From positions 4,497,049 to 4,561,048 of the forward strand of contig NW_024104365.1 in assembly GCF_003945595.2 (NCBI RefSeq): a DNA stretch of 64,000 nt, written 5' to 3'. The stretch comes from Pipra filicauda (taxonomy: Eukaryota > Chordata > Aves > Passeriformes > Pipridae). Shown here one piece after another: positions 13,301 through 25,700 of the stretch. The notes under the pieces were generated by a model, which searched no databases, was not told the origin of the DNA, and worked only from the letters and a program-made list of their open reading frames with translations. How positions within the stretch are numbered: the stretch's first letter is position 1; every line of letters begins with the position of its first letter. The translations under genes and the position numbers were made by a program.

Positions 13301-16106
13301 GAACCATTTCATGAGTTCTGTATACTCTTACTGTACAAACCCCTTCCCCAAAGAATATATATATATGAATGTATATATGCAATATGAGGTTATGAACAGC
13401 CCAGTGGCAGACCTGGGGTTACCAGGACATTCTGTTAAACCTTACAGCCTCTCAGTTAGACACCTGAGGCCATGGCCGTGCAGCTGCATAAGTGACTGCC
13501 CAGCATGAGGCTTTGAGACCAGTGGGTAAGAAACCAGTTAAATAATTTGTTTGGGAGTTTTCTGTAGTCTTGCTGGGAAGCTCCAGGGAGAAACTCTGAC
13601 AAAAAGAGCAAAATTGGAAGTCAGCTGGTGGGGTGAAAAGCTTCCCACTGTTTCACATATTTCTGTGGAAGGGTAAGTGTGTTGAAACCCAGGAAAACGG
13701 GAACAAAATGTGAGCTGGCTGTCAGGCTGAGCCTTCAAAAGGGCTGACCACCAGCTGTGCTACAGAGCACCAGTCACCAGAGACACTTTCAGCCAAAGGC
13801 TGGGTCTGCCATGCCCCACATGGGACATCCCACGGGAAAGGTCCCAGGAGCAGGAAGTGCCTTCCCCATGAGGTTATCCTGTCAGCCCAGGGAAACTGGC
13901 ACTCAGGATAGTTCCTGCACCCAGTCACAGCTTTTGGATCACAATCCATCCCCCTATTCTCTTCTACCCACAGATCCAATATGATACAAATGTGTGTAAA
14001 AGAAGCATTGAAGAATTGTTTCAGGGATGTGCCAATGTGCTACAGAGTCAGAAGCTAGGACTATCATTATCTCTCTTGCAGATGTCCTGTGATGGGATAT
14101 GGCCAGTGGGGTTGTGGGCCAGATTGCCTCAGAAGGGTTTACAGGATGTGGCTCCTTATCATCACACCCATAGCAGTATAAATTACTGTCACATCCTCAG
14201 GATGACCTGACTGAGTCATTCTGAGGCTCTCCTAGGATTCCAGCTTCATTTTCAGTCTTGAATATACAATCTAGATTGTAACAACATTGTTTAAAAAAAT
14301 ATATGTGAAAAGTCTGCAGGTTGGTTTAGTTAATGACCATGAGAATTCAATCTTTGGGGTGCATAACTTCTAATATCATTGTGTTTCTACATTTAGTGAG
14401 GTGGCTGTCACACTAAAGACAGTTAAGCTGAAATGTCTGTTCAGTTAAGACTGGTAGTCAGCCAGCTGGGCAGATAATCTCCTGATGTTCCACACTTTCA
14501 GGGGAAATCCTGCAGTGCAAAGGGTCTGCCTGCAAAGTCCAGCACTGTTTCAAAACACTTGTGCAACCTCAGTTACTTCAATCAGTCTGGCTGCGTTAAA
14601 GCATATTTCTTTTGCCCAGGTTAATTTACCTCACTGTGCACTTCACAATTATCTCCCATTCCAAGGACTTAATCAAAGTTGGGAAATCAGACCTTGCAGT
14701 AAAGCTAAAAAAATTTTGAATCTGAATTTTACAGATGGGAAAATAAAAGTCATCTGTGTCAAAAGTCAAGATTGCTGCAGAGTCTCGTTATCAGATCACA
14801 GGCTATACTTTTTCTCTGCTTTTAAAAATGCAAATGAAATCCTACAGGCACATAAAAAAAAGGAGGAGGGACAATTTAGACTGAACAAGCATGAACAGAT
14901 GTATTTCAGAAGTCAGACTTACAGGTAAATAGCATGAGATTCCTACTGCCACAATAGCAAGAGAAAAGAGATGGAAAAACCAGCTTACCAAGGTCTGAGA
15001 AGAGGAACCAAAGCAAATTTTTTACCAAAAAGATACAATAATACTCTGGTCTAAGACATGCAATGCTTAGGCTTGGGCATGTGACCATGTGTTGATGTGT
15101 TTGTATAATACTCTTCATTCATAAAACATGAGCCATCTGCTATACGTCTTGAAAGATAAGAACAGATTCTCCTTCCCCAGTGTTGTATAGCTGATGGAAT
15201 TGGCTTGGGACATCTTTTGAATAACAAATGTTGTTGATTATTTGCTAGTTTTAGTGTGTGTTTAACACAGCAAAGACAAACTCCGTGAATTCCTGTATGG
15301 TTTTACTTGCTTAGCTTCTGCACTCCCTCCATTGTGTATGATTGTACTGCAGTATAAAGCAACACTCTGTGGCATATAATAAGTATATAAAGATGACATT
15401 TACTAACAGTACCCACTCAGACAATGAGATAAAGGAAGAACTGAACCCTGCTTGCAAAAAGAAAGGCACTATTAATAGAAACAGGGTGTGTATCAGGACT
15501 TGTTTCTTTAATTGTTGATAATCTGTGGGGCTCTGGAGTGTGGCAAGCTCCTGCTGGGGCCAAGCGTGCACCACTCTCAAACCTATGCACAGTGGTGTGC
15601 TACCTCCAAAAACAAGTCACAGATAAAAGTCAGTTCTCCATTCCTACAAAACCTTCCTCTTCTGGGTGAGTCTGGGGCTTCACTGTGCTCTTCACACACT
15701 CTATCCTACTTCCTTTTGCTAGTCCTGTGGTACACATCCGTCCATGCTGTTCCTTGGCAGTGAGCATACAGCCAGTAAAACACTCATACATTTGTCCTGT
15801 TATGAGCCCTCTTTTTTTTTGCCATTCCTTCCTGTTTAAGGTCTCCAGCTGCCAGGCGTTCCTGGTTTTTGGCTGCTCAGCTGCTTTCCAGGATTGCTGC
15901 CCGTAGTGTTGTTCCTCACAGCACTGTGGCATCATATCCTGGACGAATACTGGTGCAAGACTGTTTCCCATTTGAGTAATGCTTTTGTTCAAGCAGGAAG
16001 GATGATTCCTTTATGCCATCCCTACAGGCTCTCCTCCAGTGACAAACCTGAAGTTTTACAGTATTTGCTACAGTGATGGATTTTCAAGCAGACACCATCA
16101 AGTAAT
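10346..16106. other. Unassigned noncoding DNA
   Basis: No exon or clear repeat. An A-rich run lies near 10672-10688, and short (AT)n tracts lie near 12466-12486 and 13356-13380. The region 13740-13980 is locally GC-richer but has no CpG cluster. The 147-codon frame at 14485-14928 has no recognisable domain and is treated as chance. Confidence 0.55.
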
Positions 16107-16154
16107 GTAAATCAATATGGCTTTACTGGCTTCAGAAAAGCCATACTGATTTAC
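16107..16154. repeat. Strong 18-bp inverted repeat (hairpin)
   Basis: Left arm 16107-16124 (starting GTAAATCAATATGG) pairs with right arm 16137-16154 (ending CTGATTTAC). There is one mismatch in 18 and a 12-nt loop. Size and shape resemble a small stem-loop RNA, but it could equally be a relic of an old interspersed repeat with a GATTTAC-type palindrome. I have no evidence of transcription. Confidence 0.75.
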
Positions 16155-19100
16155 TTCAACCAATGATGCATCCTTGTCTGTCTGCCATAACAGAACACTT
16201 CTCTCAGAAACAAATTAAATATAGTAGGATTTCAGATGGTTGGGTGACTCCTTGAATTCCATCTTTTATTTCTCTTCCTATTATTTTTGCCATTATCCTT
16301 GCATTCCTTATAAGGTTTTCTGCTTAATTTAATGCATTTATGATTCAGAGTTGGTAAAAACTGTTTTAACTTTGACACATAACACATACCATATCTGTAA
16401 CTTCTACATTTCTGTTAGTCAGGCAAAAAAAATTAGCTTTGGAGCCAGTGGTTTCCCACTGCCTATCCCTGAGGAGTCTGGAGATAAGACTTCCTCTCCA
16501 GTTCCACCCACTGGGAAGTCATTAGCACAGCTTCCTTACAGACATGAAGTCCCTATAACATGCTGTTCCCGGGCACTGTCTCTGTTCCTGGCTTGTCTTG
16601 GCATCATGGAAATATAATTTTTTTTTTTCCCGTTGGTACTTCGTTCTCAAACAAGCTCACAGTTTGCTGTGGTATGCTAGAATAACACATCCTAGCCTTG
16701 AGCATAATTGAATCTATATTAAGATTGATTCTTTAAGGTTTTCTCAAAATTTTACACCGTACAGTGCCACTATTTCTCCCATTTGGTGACAAAGCTCTGA
16801 GAAATATCAAAGAGCTGAGAAACCTGTTTATCCTTAAGCTGCTATCTGTTTCCTTTTTGAACACTGGCAAAAAAAAGTCCAGTCAAGTGCCAGAGCTGGT
16901 CCATTGTTAATTTTCAATTCAATTAAGGACATAAGAAAAAGTATTTGTACTCGGCAGTTGCTGCCTGAAGGTCCTGGTTAAAATAATCACCCACAGGAGT
17001 CATTCAGGTAAGTGAAGGGCAGAAATGTTGGCTGTCAAAAACCTTGTTTTCCCTCCTCCTGTCTGTCTGCTCTTTATTCCTCCAGTTGTCCTCTGGCTTA
17101 TTCTGCTAAACGTATTCCCAACCTTCCTGTCCCTGAGTGGGGGTTTCAGCAGCACCTCTGCAAGAAAGTAATCCTCACTCTCTCCAGTCTTCTCCATTCA
17201 AGGGCCAGGTCAGCCTGAATACTTCATCTTAGGTTAAGTATTCAAAAAGAGGTTGGACACAAAAACTCCACAAGCCTTCATAGGAGCCTGAGCTGTGTTT
17301 GCAGCCAGGGTGCAGGCAGTGACCCTCTCCCTGACCCTGAGAGAGCAATGAGGGTGAAGATATCAGGGGGTGCCAGGCAGGATTAAGTGCAGACCAGCTT
17401 AAAATCAGAGTCCATCCAAATTTCTTTGTGCTTAAATATGTTATTCACACATACCTAGAGCTCTAAACAGATTAATAATTAACTAGCATTAGACAGGCAG
17501 TGATGATCCACAGAAAGCTTCACAGAGATATTTATTCTAAAAAAATAACGAACCATTTTTCTCATCCCATAAAGGTTCTCCAGACTGTAGATGCAGTAGA
17601 GCAGAGGCTGTCTTTAAGAATATGTAAGGTTAAGAAAGACCATAAGGCAGCTATACATCTCCTGCAACATATGACATATGTAACTGTCAGATCAAACCCG
17701 TATCTACAATTTAAGGGTTCCTGCTACATAGCTCATGCTTACTGCAGTGCATTATCCCAGTCTCATCTCTGCAGAAGGACAAGAGTCCTCTCTCCTCTGG
17801 ACAAACCCCACTTCTGTGGGAGTCCTGCAGGAGTCTTGCATCAACATGTGGGAATCCAAGAGGAAAATTTTATTCTGGAAACACTAAACAAACAAACAAA
17901 AAATGACCACCAATAACAATGAAAACAAAGAGATCGAGAACTGGGAGGACAAAAGGACTTTTACAGGAAATAAAATATTAGGATACCTTTTGCTTTGGAC
18001 AAAGGGACCCTTACATGCTTACATTCCTTACATGGAATAAACTATTCGGAGACCTCTTGTCTCTTCCCTCTGCTACCAGATACAAGGCTTGTACTTTTGT
18101 TTTGAACAAGACTTCCCTATCTGGCATGCAGCTGTGGAAGTACAGACAATGAATTTACATGAGGAGAGTTCTTAGCAGCAGCTTCCATGCTTCTCTGGCA
18201 GATTTCTACAAACTGGATATGACATTACCAGCAGCCAGCCACATCTTGCTCCAATAAACACTGCTATTTATTATTGAACTAGAGGGGACCAGCTCAGCAA
18301 GGACTACGGGACTGAACACTGCTGGCTAGAGTGTGAAGTCAAATGTGCTGGTTTTACCCAGATCTGGGTTGTGACAGTGATAAGTTTAAGGCAGAAGAAG
18401 ACCCAATATACAGTTCTACCTTCACTGCAGAAAGCTGACATGTGGGAAATCCTTCCCAAAAGCACAATTACTTTCACCATCCACCTTACACTTGAACTAA
18501 CTCTACAGTTAGCTTATGCTCTACGGGCTTTTCCGTGTTGTTCCCTATTTCCTTGCTGAGAAACTGAGTGGCCAGCTAGGTTAACCCGATTTCCCAGTGG
18601 CACACTTCAACTTTGGTCCTAACTTCTGCTTCATGTTCATAACTGGATTAGATAAGAAACGGTCCAAATCTCAGTGTCAGCCAGGAGATACAGGACTCAT
18701 ATGAAGAAGAGGAGATGTAGCCCACCTGGGTCAGCCCAAAACACTTTCTATGATACCAAATGGCTTTACTGGTTCCCTTTCCTTGGGCTCCACTTTCCAA
18801 TGTCTCCATTAAAGTTCCCTGCTCCCCAGGGACCTCTGCAGAGTGGCTATATGGTTTCTGTGCAGAAATCTGGGATGTTTATAGTTCTTCTGGGGATGAT
18901 GGGGACAAGACTGGCTATGCTCAGATTCAGGCTTGAGGAACTGAAAAATTTGGAAGGACATCCCAAGGCACTACATTCCAAAGGATGAGCCATGAGGTTT
19001 CTACATATATATGATTCAAAAGGTGTTTTCTTCAGGAAGTGTGAAATAGGGCTGAGTTGCAAGGCCTTAGGGCTTTAAGGTAAGGTTCAGCAAAGGGGAT

Positions 19101-19778
19101 TCCTGAAGAACAGGATGTCCTTGGAATTTGACTCCAGGTTTACTGTTAGACACACACAGCCCCATGGACAGAGTCATCATGTGTCACTGTATGTCATCTC
19201 TGTGTCTTATCAAAGCCTGTAGTCTCATGCCAGCTTTGCTGAAAAGGAAGCAAGGGCACATGGATTTTAGGGTTCTTGTCCAGAAAGCAAGGGGACATCA
19301 TGTACATGTACCTTCATTGTTGGTGACTGGAAGAGGGCCACTGGGAAACAGCCACCAACATCAAGTGAGGGGAATCGCCATTCTGCTTCCCAGTGAGAAA
19401 TCTGTCTACAACTGAACTGAGTGCTGGTCTGGGTTTGGGAAAAGCCACTGAGCATACTGGTACACAGGGATAGCAAGGAGTCAGCAAGGCAGACCTGGAC
19501 TGAAGCACTGGGTTGCTGAGGGAGTGGTAGGAGTATGATGTCATGGGATACAAAGGAGCTGAGGGCAATCCAAGGGTCTGCCTTGGGGTTAGAAAGCAGA
19601 AGCTGAGGAGAGTGGCTTATATAGCCTTGGAAAACTGACCCCAGGGGAAGCCTAGTCACATTAATAGAAGTTTTCCCATGGAGAAAATGAGGCTAAGTGT
19701 TCTCTTCATAATCCACACTTATACCTGAGATGGGGGTTCAGACAATGGAGATGACTGGGAGAGAGGTTTCTCTCATCA
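16155..19778. other. Unassigned noncoding DNA
   Basis: No gene or confidently named element. Low-complexity landmarks are a T-run at about 16617-16628 and (AAAC)n-like sequence near 17886-17900. Confidence 0.55.
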
Positions 19779-20041
19779 GGAAATGGCTTCAAGTTGTGCC
19801 AAAGGAGGTTTAGACTGGACATTAGGAAAAACTTTTTTCATGGAAAAGGTTGTAAAGCACTGGAACAGGTTGTCCAGGGAAGTGGTGGAGCCACCATCTC
19901 TGGAAGTGTTCAAAAATGCGTGGATATAGGACTTCAAAGATTGGTTTAATAGTGAACATGGTGGTGGTGCTGGGTTGATGGTTGGACATGATGATCTTAA
20001 AGGTCTTTTCCAACCTTAATGGTTCTATGATTCTATGATTC
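19779..20041 (+). mobile_element. CR1 LINE, 3' end fragment
   Basis: A 5'-truncated CR1 covering the end of ORF2 and the 3' UTR. It starts in the block meaning 'GGLRRLDIRKNFF', passes through the 'VVEPPSLEVF' block and the GTTGGACATGATGATCTT segment, and ends in the tandem tail TTCTATGATTCTATGATT typical of CR1. Divergence is moderate. Confidence 0.92.
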
Positions 20042-20958
20042 TTTGGAAGCTGCTAAGGCATAACAGCCCCAATGCCCTTGCCAGTTGGCAGGTTTGGATA
20101 TCCTGGAACTGCCTTCATCTAGCTGTATGTTTTTCAAAAGGGTCTTCTTTTTGTAAGGGCAGGTTTTGACAATATGCTATAGTACTATCATTTCCAGTCC
20201 TTACCTTCCCATAGAAATATCATAATCCCTTCCACACTCTCACCCTTGGCTCAAATAGGCCATGTGACAAAATATTTTTAGCTATGTCTCTATGAAATCT
20301 CAAGACTATTGTTCAAAAATTTAGCTCCCATCTGCTTTTCTGTGCAGTGGATATTGATGTGCCTGACAGGCAGTGGTTTCATTACACAAGTAAGCTCTCT
20401 ATAAATATTATTTTTAACAGTGGTAAGAGAGAGAAAATTCAGAGCAAACTGGGAAGCTATGCCACGTGGCTCTAAATCTTGTTCTGAATTTCAGTTTTCC
20501 ATGAATATTTGGAGAGCAGGCTTCAATTCTGTGGCAGGAAAGAAAGTTTAAAAAGTAAACTGCAAAGAAGGATCGAGTGACTCACATGAACCACAGGGCT
20601 CCTCAGATCCTGTTTTCAGCTGGGACTCCACTCTCATTTCACATTTATACCCCATAGAACCACATTCCAACAAAGGCATTCTTATCTGATAGAAGCCTTC
20701 CTTTCTGACATACTTTTTCTTTGCCTATCAGCAACATTGCCTAATTATCTCCTTCTCTTTTTCCAAGAACTAGTCCCAGTAACTTAGCATATATATGCAG
20801 GGACATATATATATATTCAGCCTGAAATGTTTATTTGGACAGGGAAAGAAAGCCTGCAATGAGGAGTAGGTTCTGAGGTGGTGCCATGTTTTTGTAGAGG
20901 AGATAATTCAGCTGGTCATACTTGCCCATTGCTACAGCAAACTATTTGTATCTATTTT
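20042..20958. other. Unassigned noncoding DNA
   Basis: No gene or element recognised. A short (AT)n tract with a near-palindrome lies at about 20788-20818. Confidence 0.5.
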
Positions 20959-20988
20959 TGAAGAAATGTATTTTTGTACATTTCTTCA
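20959..20988. repeat. Perfect 12-bp inverted repeat
   Basis: TGAAGAAATGTA (20959-20970) and its exact reverse complement TACATTTCTTCA (20977-20988) flank a 6-nt loop. This is a simple stem-loop with no polyT that would suggest a termination function. Confidence 0.9.
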
Positions 20989-21019
20989 CCACATTTTTTC
21001 AGAACTGAGTTTTCTAGCT

Positions 21020-21410
21020 TCCATATGAGGATGTCAAATGTAATAATTCCACAAAAGTCAAGAGATGACAGGTACTGATTCTCTCCTACCAGCCAGCCCT
21101 GTCAGAAGACATTACATTGTTTTCACATGAATTGTTCTTGACAATTTTGCCTTAATTGTAACTTCCAGCTGCTCAATAACAGTTTTAGTAATTCTTCCAG
21201 TCGTTTTTAGGAACCGAGGTTAAGCTGACTAGTTCCATCTTTTTCTTTTGAAAATTAAGTACAAAATTTGCCCACTACTGATTTTCCAAAGCCTCAATAT
21301 TTTTCCAGAAGCTCTCAACTATACCACCAGCAGCTCCTGAACTGCTGGTGGTCTCTAAATACACTGTGGTGAACTTCATCAGATACCAGGAAGTTGGAAC
21401 CATCTATCTT
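21020..21410 (-). mobile_element. Ancient CR1-like LINE relic
   Basis: Read on the minus strand, the stretch 21190-21290 resembles the CR1 region upstream of RT motif A (the 'NYRPVSLT' block). It keeps GAGGTTAAGCTGACT and a following A/T-rich linker at the expected spacing. A downstream block near 21350-21390 (CTTCATCAGATACC) also fits the old CR1/L3-type pattern. Decay is heavy and the boundaries are approximate. Confidence 0.5.
21323..21352. repeat. Perfect 11-bp inverted repeat
   Basis: ACCACCAGCAG (21323-21333) pairs exactly with CTGCTGGTGGT (21342-21352) across an 8-nt loop. It lies inside the ancient CR1 relic, about 95 bp before a plus-strand CR1 copy. Confidence 0.9.
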
Positions 21411-21445
21411 ATGTATACATTCTCTGTCCCTTTTTTGTTATCCCT

Positions 21446-22780
21446 CCTATTTTCAAAAAGGGCAAAAAACCCATGAAACTACAGGCCAATGGGCCTTATC
21501 TCAGTCCCTTGTAAGATGATGGAACAAGCAATGCTGGAAGTCATTTCTAGGCACATGAAGAGCAAGAAGGAAATTAGGAGTACTTAGCATGAAATCACAA
21601 GGGCAAGTCACACTTGACAACTAGACAACCATTTATGATGAAATTACCATCTTGGTAGATGAGGGGAGATCAGTGAATATTTTCTTCCTTGACTTCAGTA
21701 AGGCTTCTGACACTGTCTGTAATAACCTCCTCACAGACAAGCTGTTGAAGTATGGGCTGGGTGAAAGGTGGATTGAAAACTGGAGTAACGGGCCTAGAGC
21801 ACTGTGATCAGTGGTACTAAGTCTAGTTAGAGGCCTTTCGCAGTGTACCCCAGGGATCAATACTGGGTTAAATTTTGTTCAACATTTTCTTACTGTAGAG
21901 TAATGATGGTGTAGACTACTGATGATGTAGAGTGCACCCTCGGCAAGTTTGTCCAGAATACAAAACTGGGAGGAGAGGTTAATATACTGATCTAGCCAGA
22001 AGGATCTCAACAGGCTGGAGAAACGGGCCTGCAGGAGCATCATCAAGTTCAACAAGAGGTAGTGTGAAGTCCTGCAGCTGGGAAAGAACAATTCCAGGCT
22101 CCAGCTCATGCTGGAAGTCAAGCTGGAAAGCAGCTTTGCAAAAAAGGACCTGAAGGTCCTGGTGAACACTAAGTTGAACAAGATCCAGCAACATGCCCTT
22201 GTGGTAAAGAAGGCAAATGGTATCCTGGGCCGCAGTAGGAGTGTTGCTGACAGAACAAGGAGGATGATCCCTTTTTTCTATTCAGCACTGGTGAGGTCAC
22301 ATCTGAAGTACTGTGTCCAGTTCTGAGATCCCCAAAATAAGAGAGACATGGTCATACTGGAGAGAAGGATCACTAAGACCATTAGAGGACTCAAGCATGT
22401 CTCCTATGAAGAGAGGCTGAAAGAGCTCAGGATGTTTAAAATGGAAAAGAGACGGTTCAGAGGAATCTCATCAATGTACATAAATACCTGAAAGAAGGTT
22501 GCAAAGAGGACAGACCCAGGCTCTTCTCAGTGGTGACTAGTGACAGGGCCAGCAGCAATGGGCAGAAACTGAAACACAGGAAGTGCCAACTGAACATCAG
22601 GAAACACTTTTCCACAGTGAAGGTTGCCAAGCACTGACAGAGATTTCCCAGGGAGCCTGTGGAGTCTCCATCATTGGAGATACTCAAAAGCCACTTGCGC
22701 ATGGTCCTTGGACAATCAACTCTAGGTGGTTTGAGCAGTGGGGTTGGACCTGATGACCTTAGCCATTCTGTGATTTTTTT
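21446..22780 (+). mobile_element. CR1 LINE, 1.3-kb copy with decayed RT
   Basis: A CR1 that starts in the RT N-terminus ('KKG..NYRPISL' block, about 21450-21510) and reaches the 3' end (GGACCTGATGACCTT, then a degenerate tail ending at about 22780). RT motif A is at about 21690-21720 with Phe changed to Ser (KASDT). The 'VPQGS' block is at about 21841-21860 and the 'LVRSHLKYCVQF' block is at 22285-22326. Several stops and frameshifts break the frame; the longest surviving piece is the 72-codon segment at 22108-22326. It is older than the CR1 at 34.4 kb. Confidence 0.92.
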
Positions 22781-25700
22781 ATTAATTCATAGCAAAGAAC
22801 TCAAGATTTAGCTTAGGCTTGCACTCCTGACGAACAGCATACTTCACAGGACATCGAGCTGAATCTTAAGATCCTCAAAGGGAGTACAGCCAACCATTAT
22901 AACCATTCATATTCTCCTGAGAGTGTTCATAGTGTTTGATTGCAAGGGAACAGAATGCATTGCATTGAATGTAGTGGAGCCCATTGGGCAGGTGGCACTT
23001 GTGGAGTAGATGTTTCTCCTCCACTGCTGATGGTGCTGCAACCCTTAATAATTGTTCTTTCTTTTTGTCCTTCGACATCTCTACTGGCAAAATCTGATGA
23101 CCCTGAAACTTTCTCGGCCTAAATTACAGCTGGAGAGATGCATCCAGTGCCTTTACTTGCTCACAAAAAATCTGGTCTTGTATTTTTTCCACAAATTCCA
23201 TGACCTCAGGAAGGGAAACTAGCAGTAATTATGTGCCCCTAGCTTTACAGACCTGTTTGCTGCCCTTCCTGTAGTTTCTTCACAAACTATTTCCTGCAAA
23301 GAGTCTAATAAACCATTTGTTATTAATCTCTCAGGAGATTCTCTTACAAGATTCCAACATTGTTAAGCCAAGTGTCAGATTCTGTTATAACAGTTGCCTC
23401 ATTACTTGAAAACATTTGCATTTTTTAGGAAAGAAACCAAAATTATCAACAAACAAAACCTATATAGCATATTTTTAAAACTCTTTTAATTGTATAGGTG
23501 TCATGAATTCCATTGTACCTTGTAAGACTGGGGTGTTTTCTGGAAACTTTTCTTGCACGCATCAGGACAAGAGCGCTGCATAAATCTGAGGCCAGGCATA
23601 GAAATAACCATAACTTAATTCAACTCTGAAAGCCCTAGAAATTTGAAGTTTAAGCACAGAAAACCAGGAAAACAGTAATGGTCCAGTCCCATCCAGTTTG
23701 AAACCACTGGGATGGTTTGTGTCTTTCAGCTTTAGGGACACCCAGCAGATAGAACTGTTGTGTACAGCTCCAGGCTGTTGAGATGCACAGACTCATGCTC
23801 TCAATTACACTCAATTGCAGCTGCACACAGTAGCAATATGGTAACGTCCAGCTGTATGTGGAAATGGACCATTACGTAAATACGCACAGAAGAGTTTAAA
23901 ACAGATATCCCGTTTAAAATGGTGCCTGCTTGGCAATATGGTCATCTTGGAACGAAAGCAAGGAGAGGATTCGCTGACTGGAAGCACTGCTCAAATCTCC
24001 AGCACCAGCTTGTCTCCCTAATTTGTTTTGTTTCAATAGCCAAGAGTACAGCCAGGAGCTTCAACAGGCAGAAGCTCACCAAGTCTTTGTTGAGACATCT
24101 CTTTAAAGATGATTCTCCAAAATATGAGGGTGAAAAACACTAAGTGGTGCAGGAGATTATTGTTAAATTGTAGTCAGCTTCTACCACTCTAGAAACATTC
24201 AACACTTGCAAGTGCTTTGCTCAGACTTATACTGCAAGAGCTTTTCTTTCTTACTTCTCCTTCCTACCTAAATATCCTCAGGCTCTTGAGTGACTGAAAC
24301 CCACTAAAAAAGACAGATGGCCTTTTGATAATATCTAATGGAATATGTAATCTCAAATTCCCTCCCATGCTGAACCCTGTGACCCAGAATGAATATGTGC
24401 AAATTTCAGAATTCTAGTTGAATAATTAAATGGAAACCGAATAAAGTAATTGAGCTGTTCTGTTACAAGTTTACACAGAAAGCTACTAGGATTGGAGTAA
24501 AATTGAAGATTTTACATGGTCAATTTTACTTTGGTACAGAATCATGCATAGAATATACAAAAAATATATTCTAGTTATTAAGACAAAACTGCATGTGAGG
24601 TAGCCTCCTTCCCAAAATAGTTAACTAATTGCATAGATTAGCAGGGTCATTGCGATACTCAAATGCATTATGGTCTATTCTTTCAAGTGCAATTACGAAC
24701 ATTCAATTTAAGAACTAGTCTAAATGGGCACATTTCACTCCATTATTTCAATCTAGCTAAGAGTAAATCAGTGAATAAATCAACATTTCACTATTATCTC
24801 ATTGTTATGGGATTAACAGGAAGCTTATATTATCAAGCAGTTCTTTATAGACTGGCACTCTACTATAATAAGCCATGTTCTGGTTAAGCTCCTAGTGTGC
24901 TTTTACACTATTTTATATTTCTGCATGTTCTTACGTGCTTTTAAAAAGTGACAGTTATTGAAGAGGATATTGTATATGGCCCAGATAAAGTCTGTAATGC
25001 TCTCACTGTTCCACACAGCATAGTTGTTGGTTTCTTCAAGCTCCTCTTTACAGTGTTTCTCCTCTGCATGACAAATTGGGCCTACTGGCTGTGTTTGCAA
25101 GCCTTACAAGCCTTTCAGACCTCAAAATATGACTAGGAGGTATTAACGACAATAAAAGCTTAAAGTCCCAAACACTGACTTCCTGAGCTAGAAAAATGAA
25201 TGCTCTGTCTGCTAAGAATAAAAATGCTTTTCCCTTTAGGTAGATCAGCTCATGGAAGGAGACACAAAACAATTACCCAGCGTGTTCCACGTGTGTAAGC
25301 ATCTGACAGCATGCTGTAGGCAGGCTCCAACCTGTCACATACAATACTGTAAGGATTCAAGTACAGTCACTGGAACTTTTATGGATGTCTTAATATCTAC
25401 TTAATAATGTCAAAGTGTTTGTCACCTCAGCAAAGAGGCCTCTTGCAAGCCAAGTAAGCTAACAAGAGTTAGAGGAGCAGAGAGAATTATTTGGGGTTTT
25501 GTTCTGTTTTGCCCCAACTTCCTCATAAAAATTACTGCCTCCACATAAGGCAGTTTCCATCAAAATGAGATCAAGATATATAAAAGGCAAAGGGAAATCT
25601 CTAGCAAAACCACAAGATGAGCTGCCTAATTATTTCAATCCACAGCTGATGGACCACTAGACGTAATGAATAGATTACTAACTGTTAACAACTGTCTCAA

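Noticed and set aside
14485..14928. 147-codon open frame
   Set aside because: No domain or family resemblance; length is within what chance allows in 64 kb on six frames.
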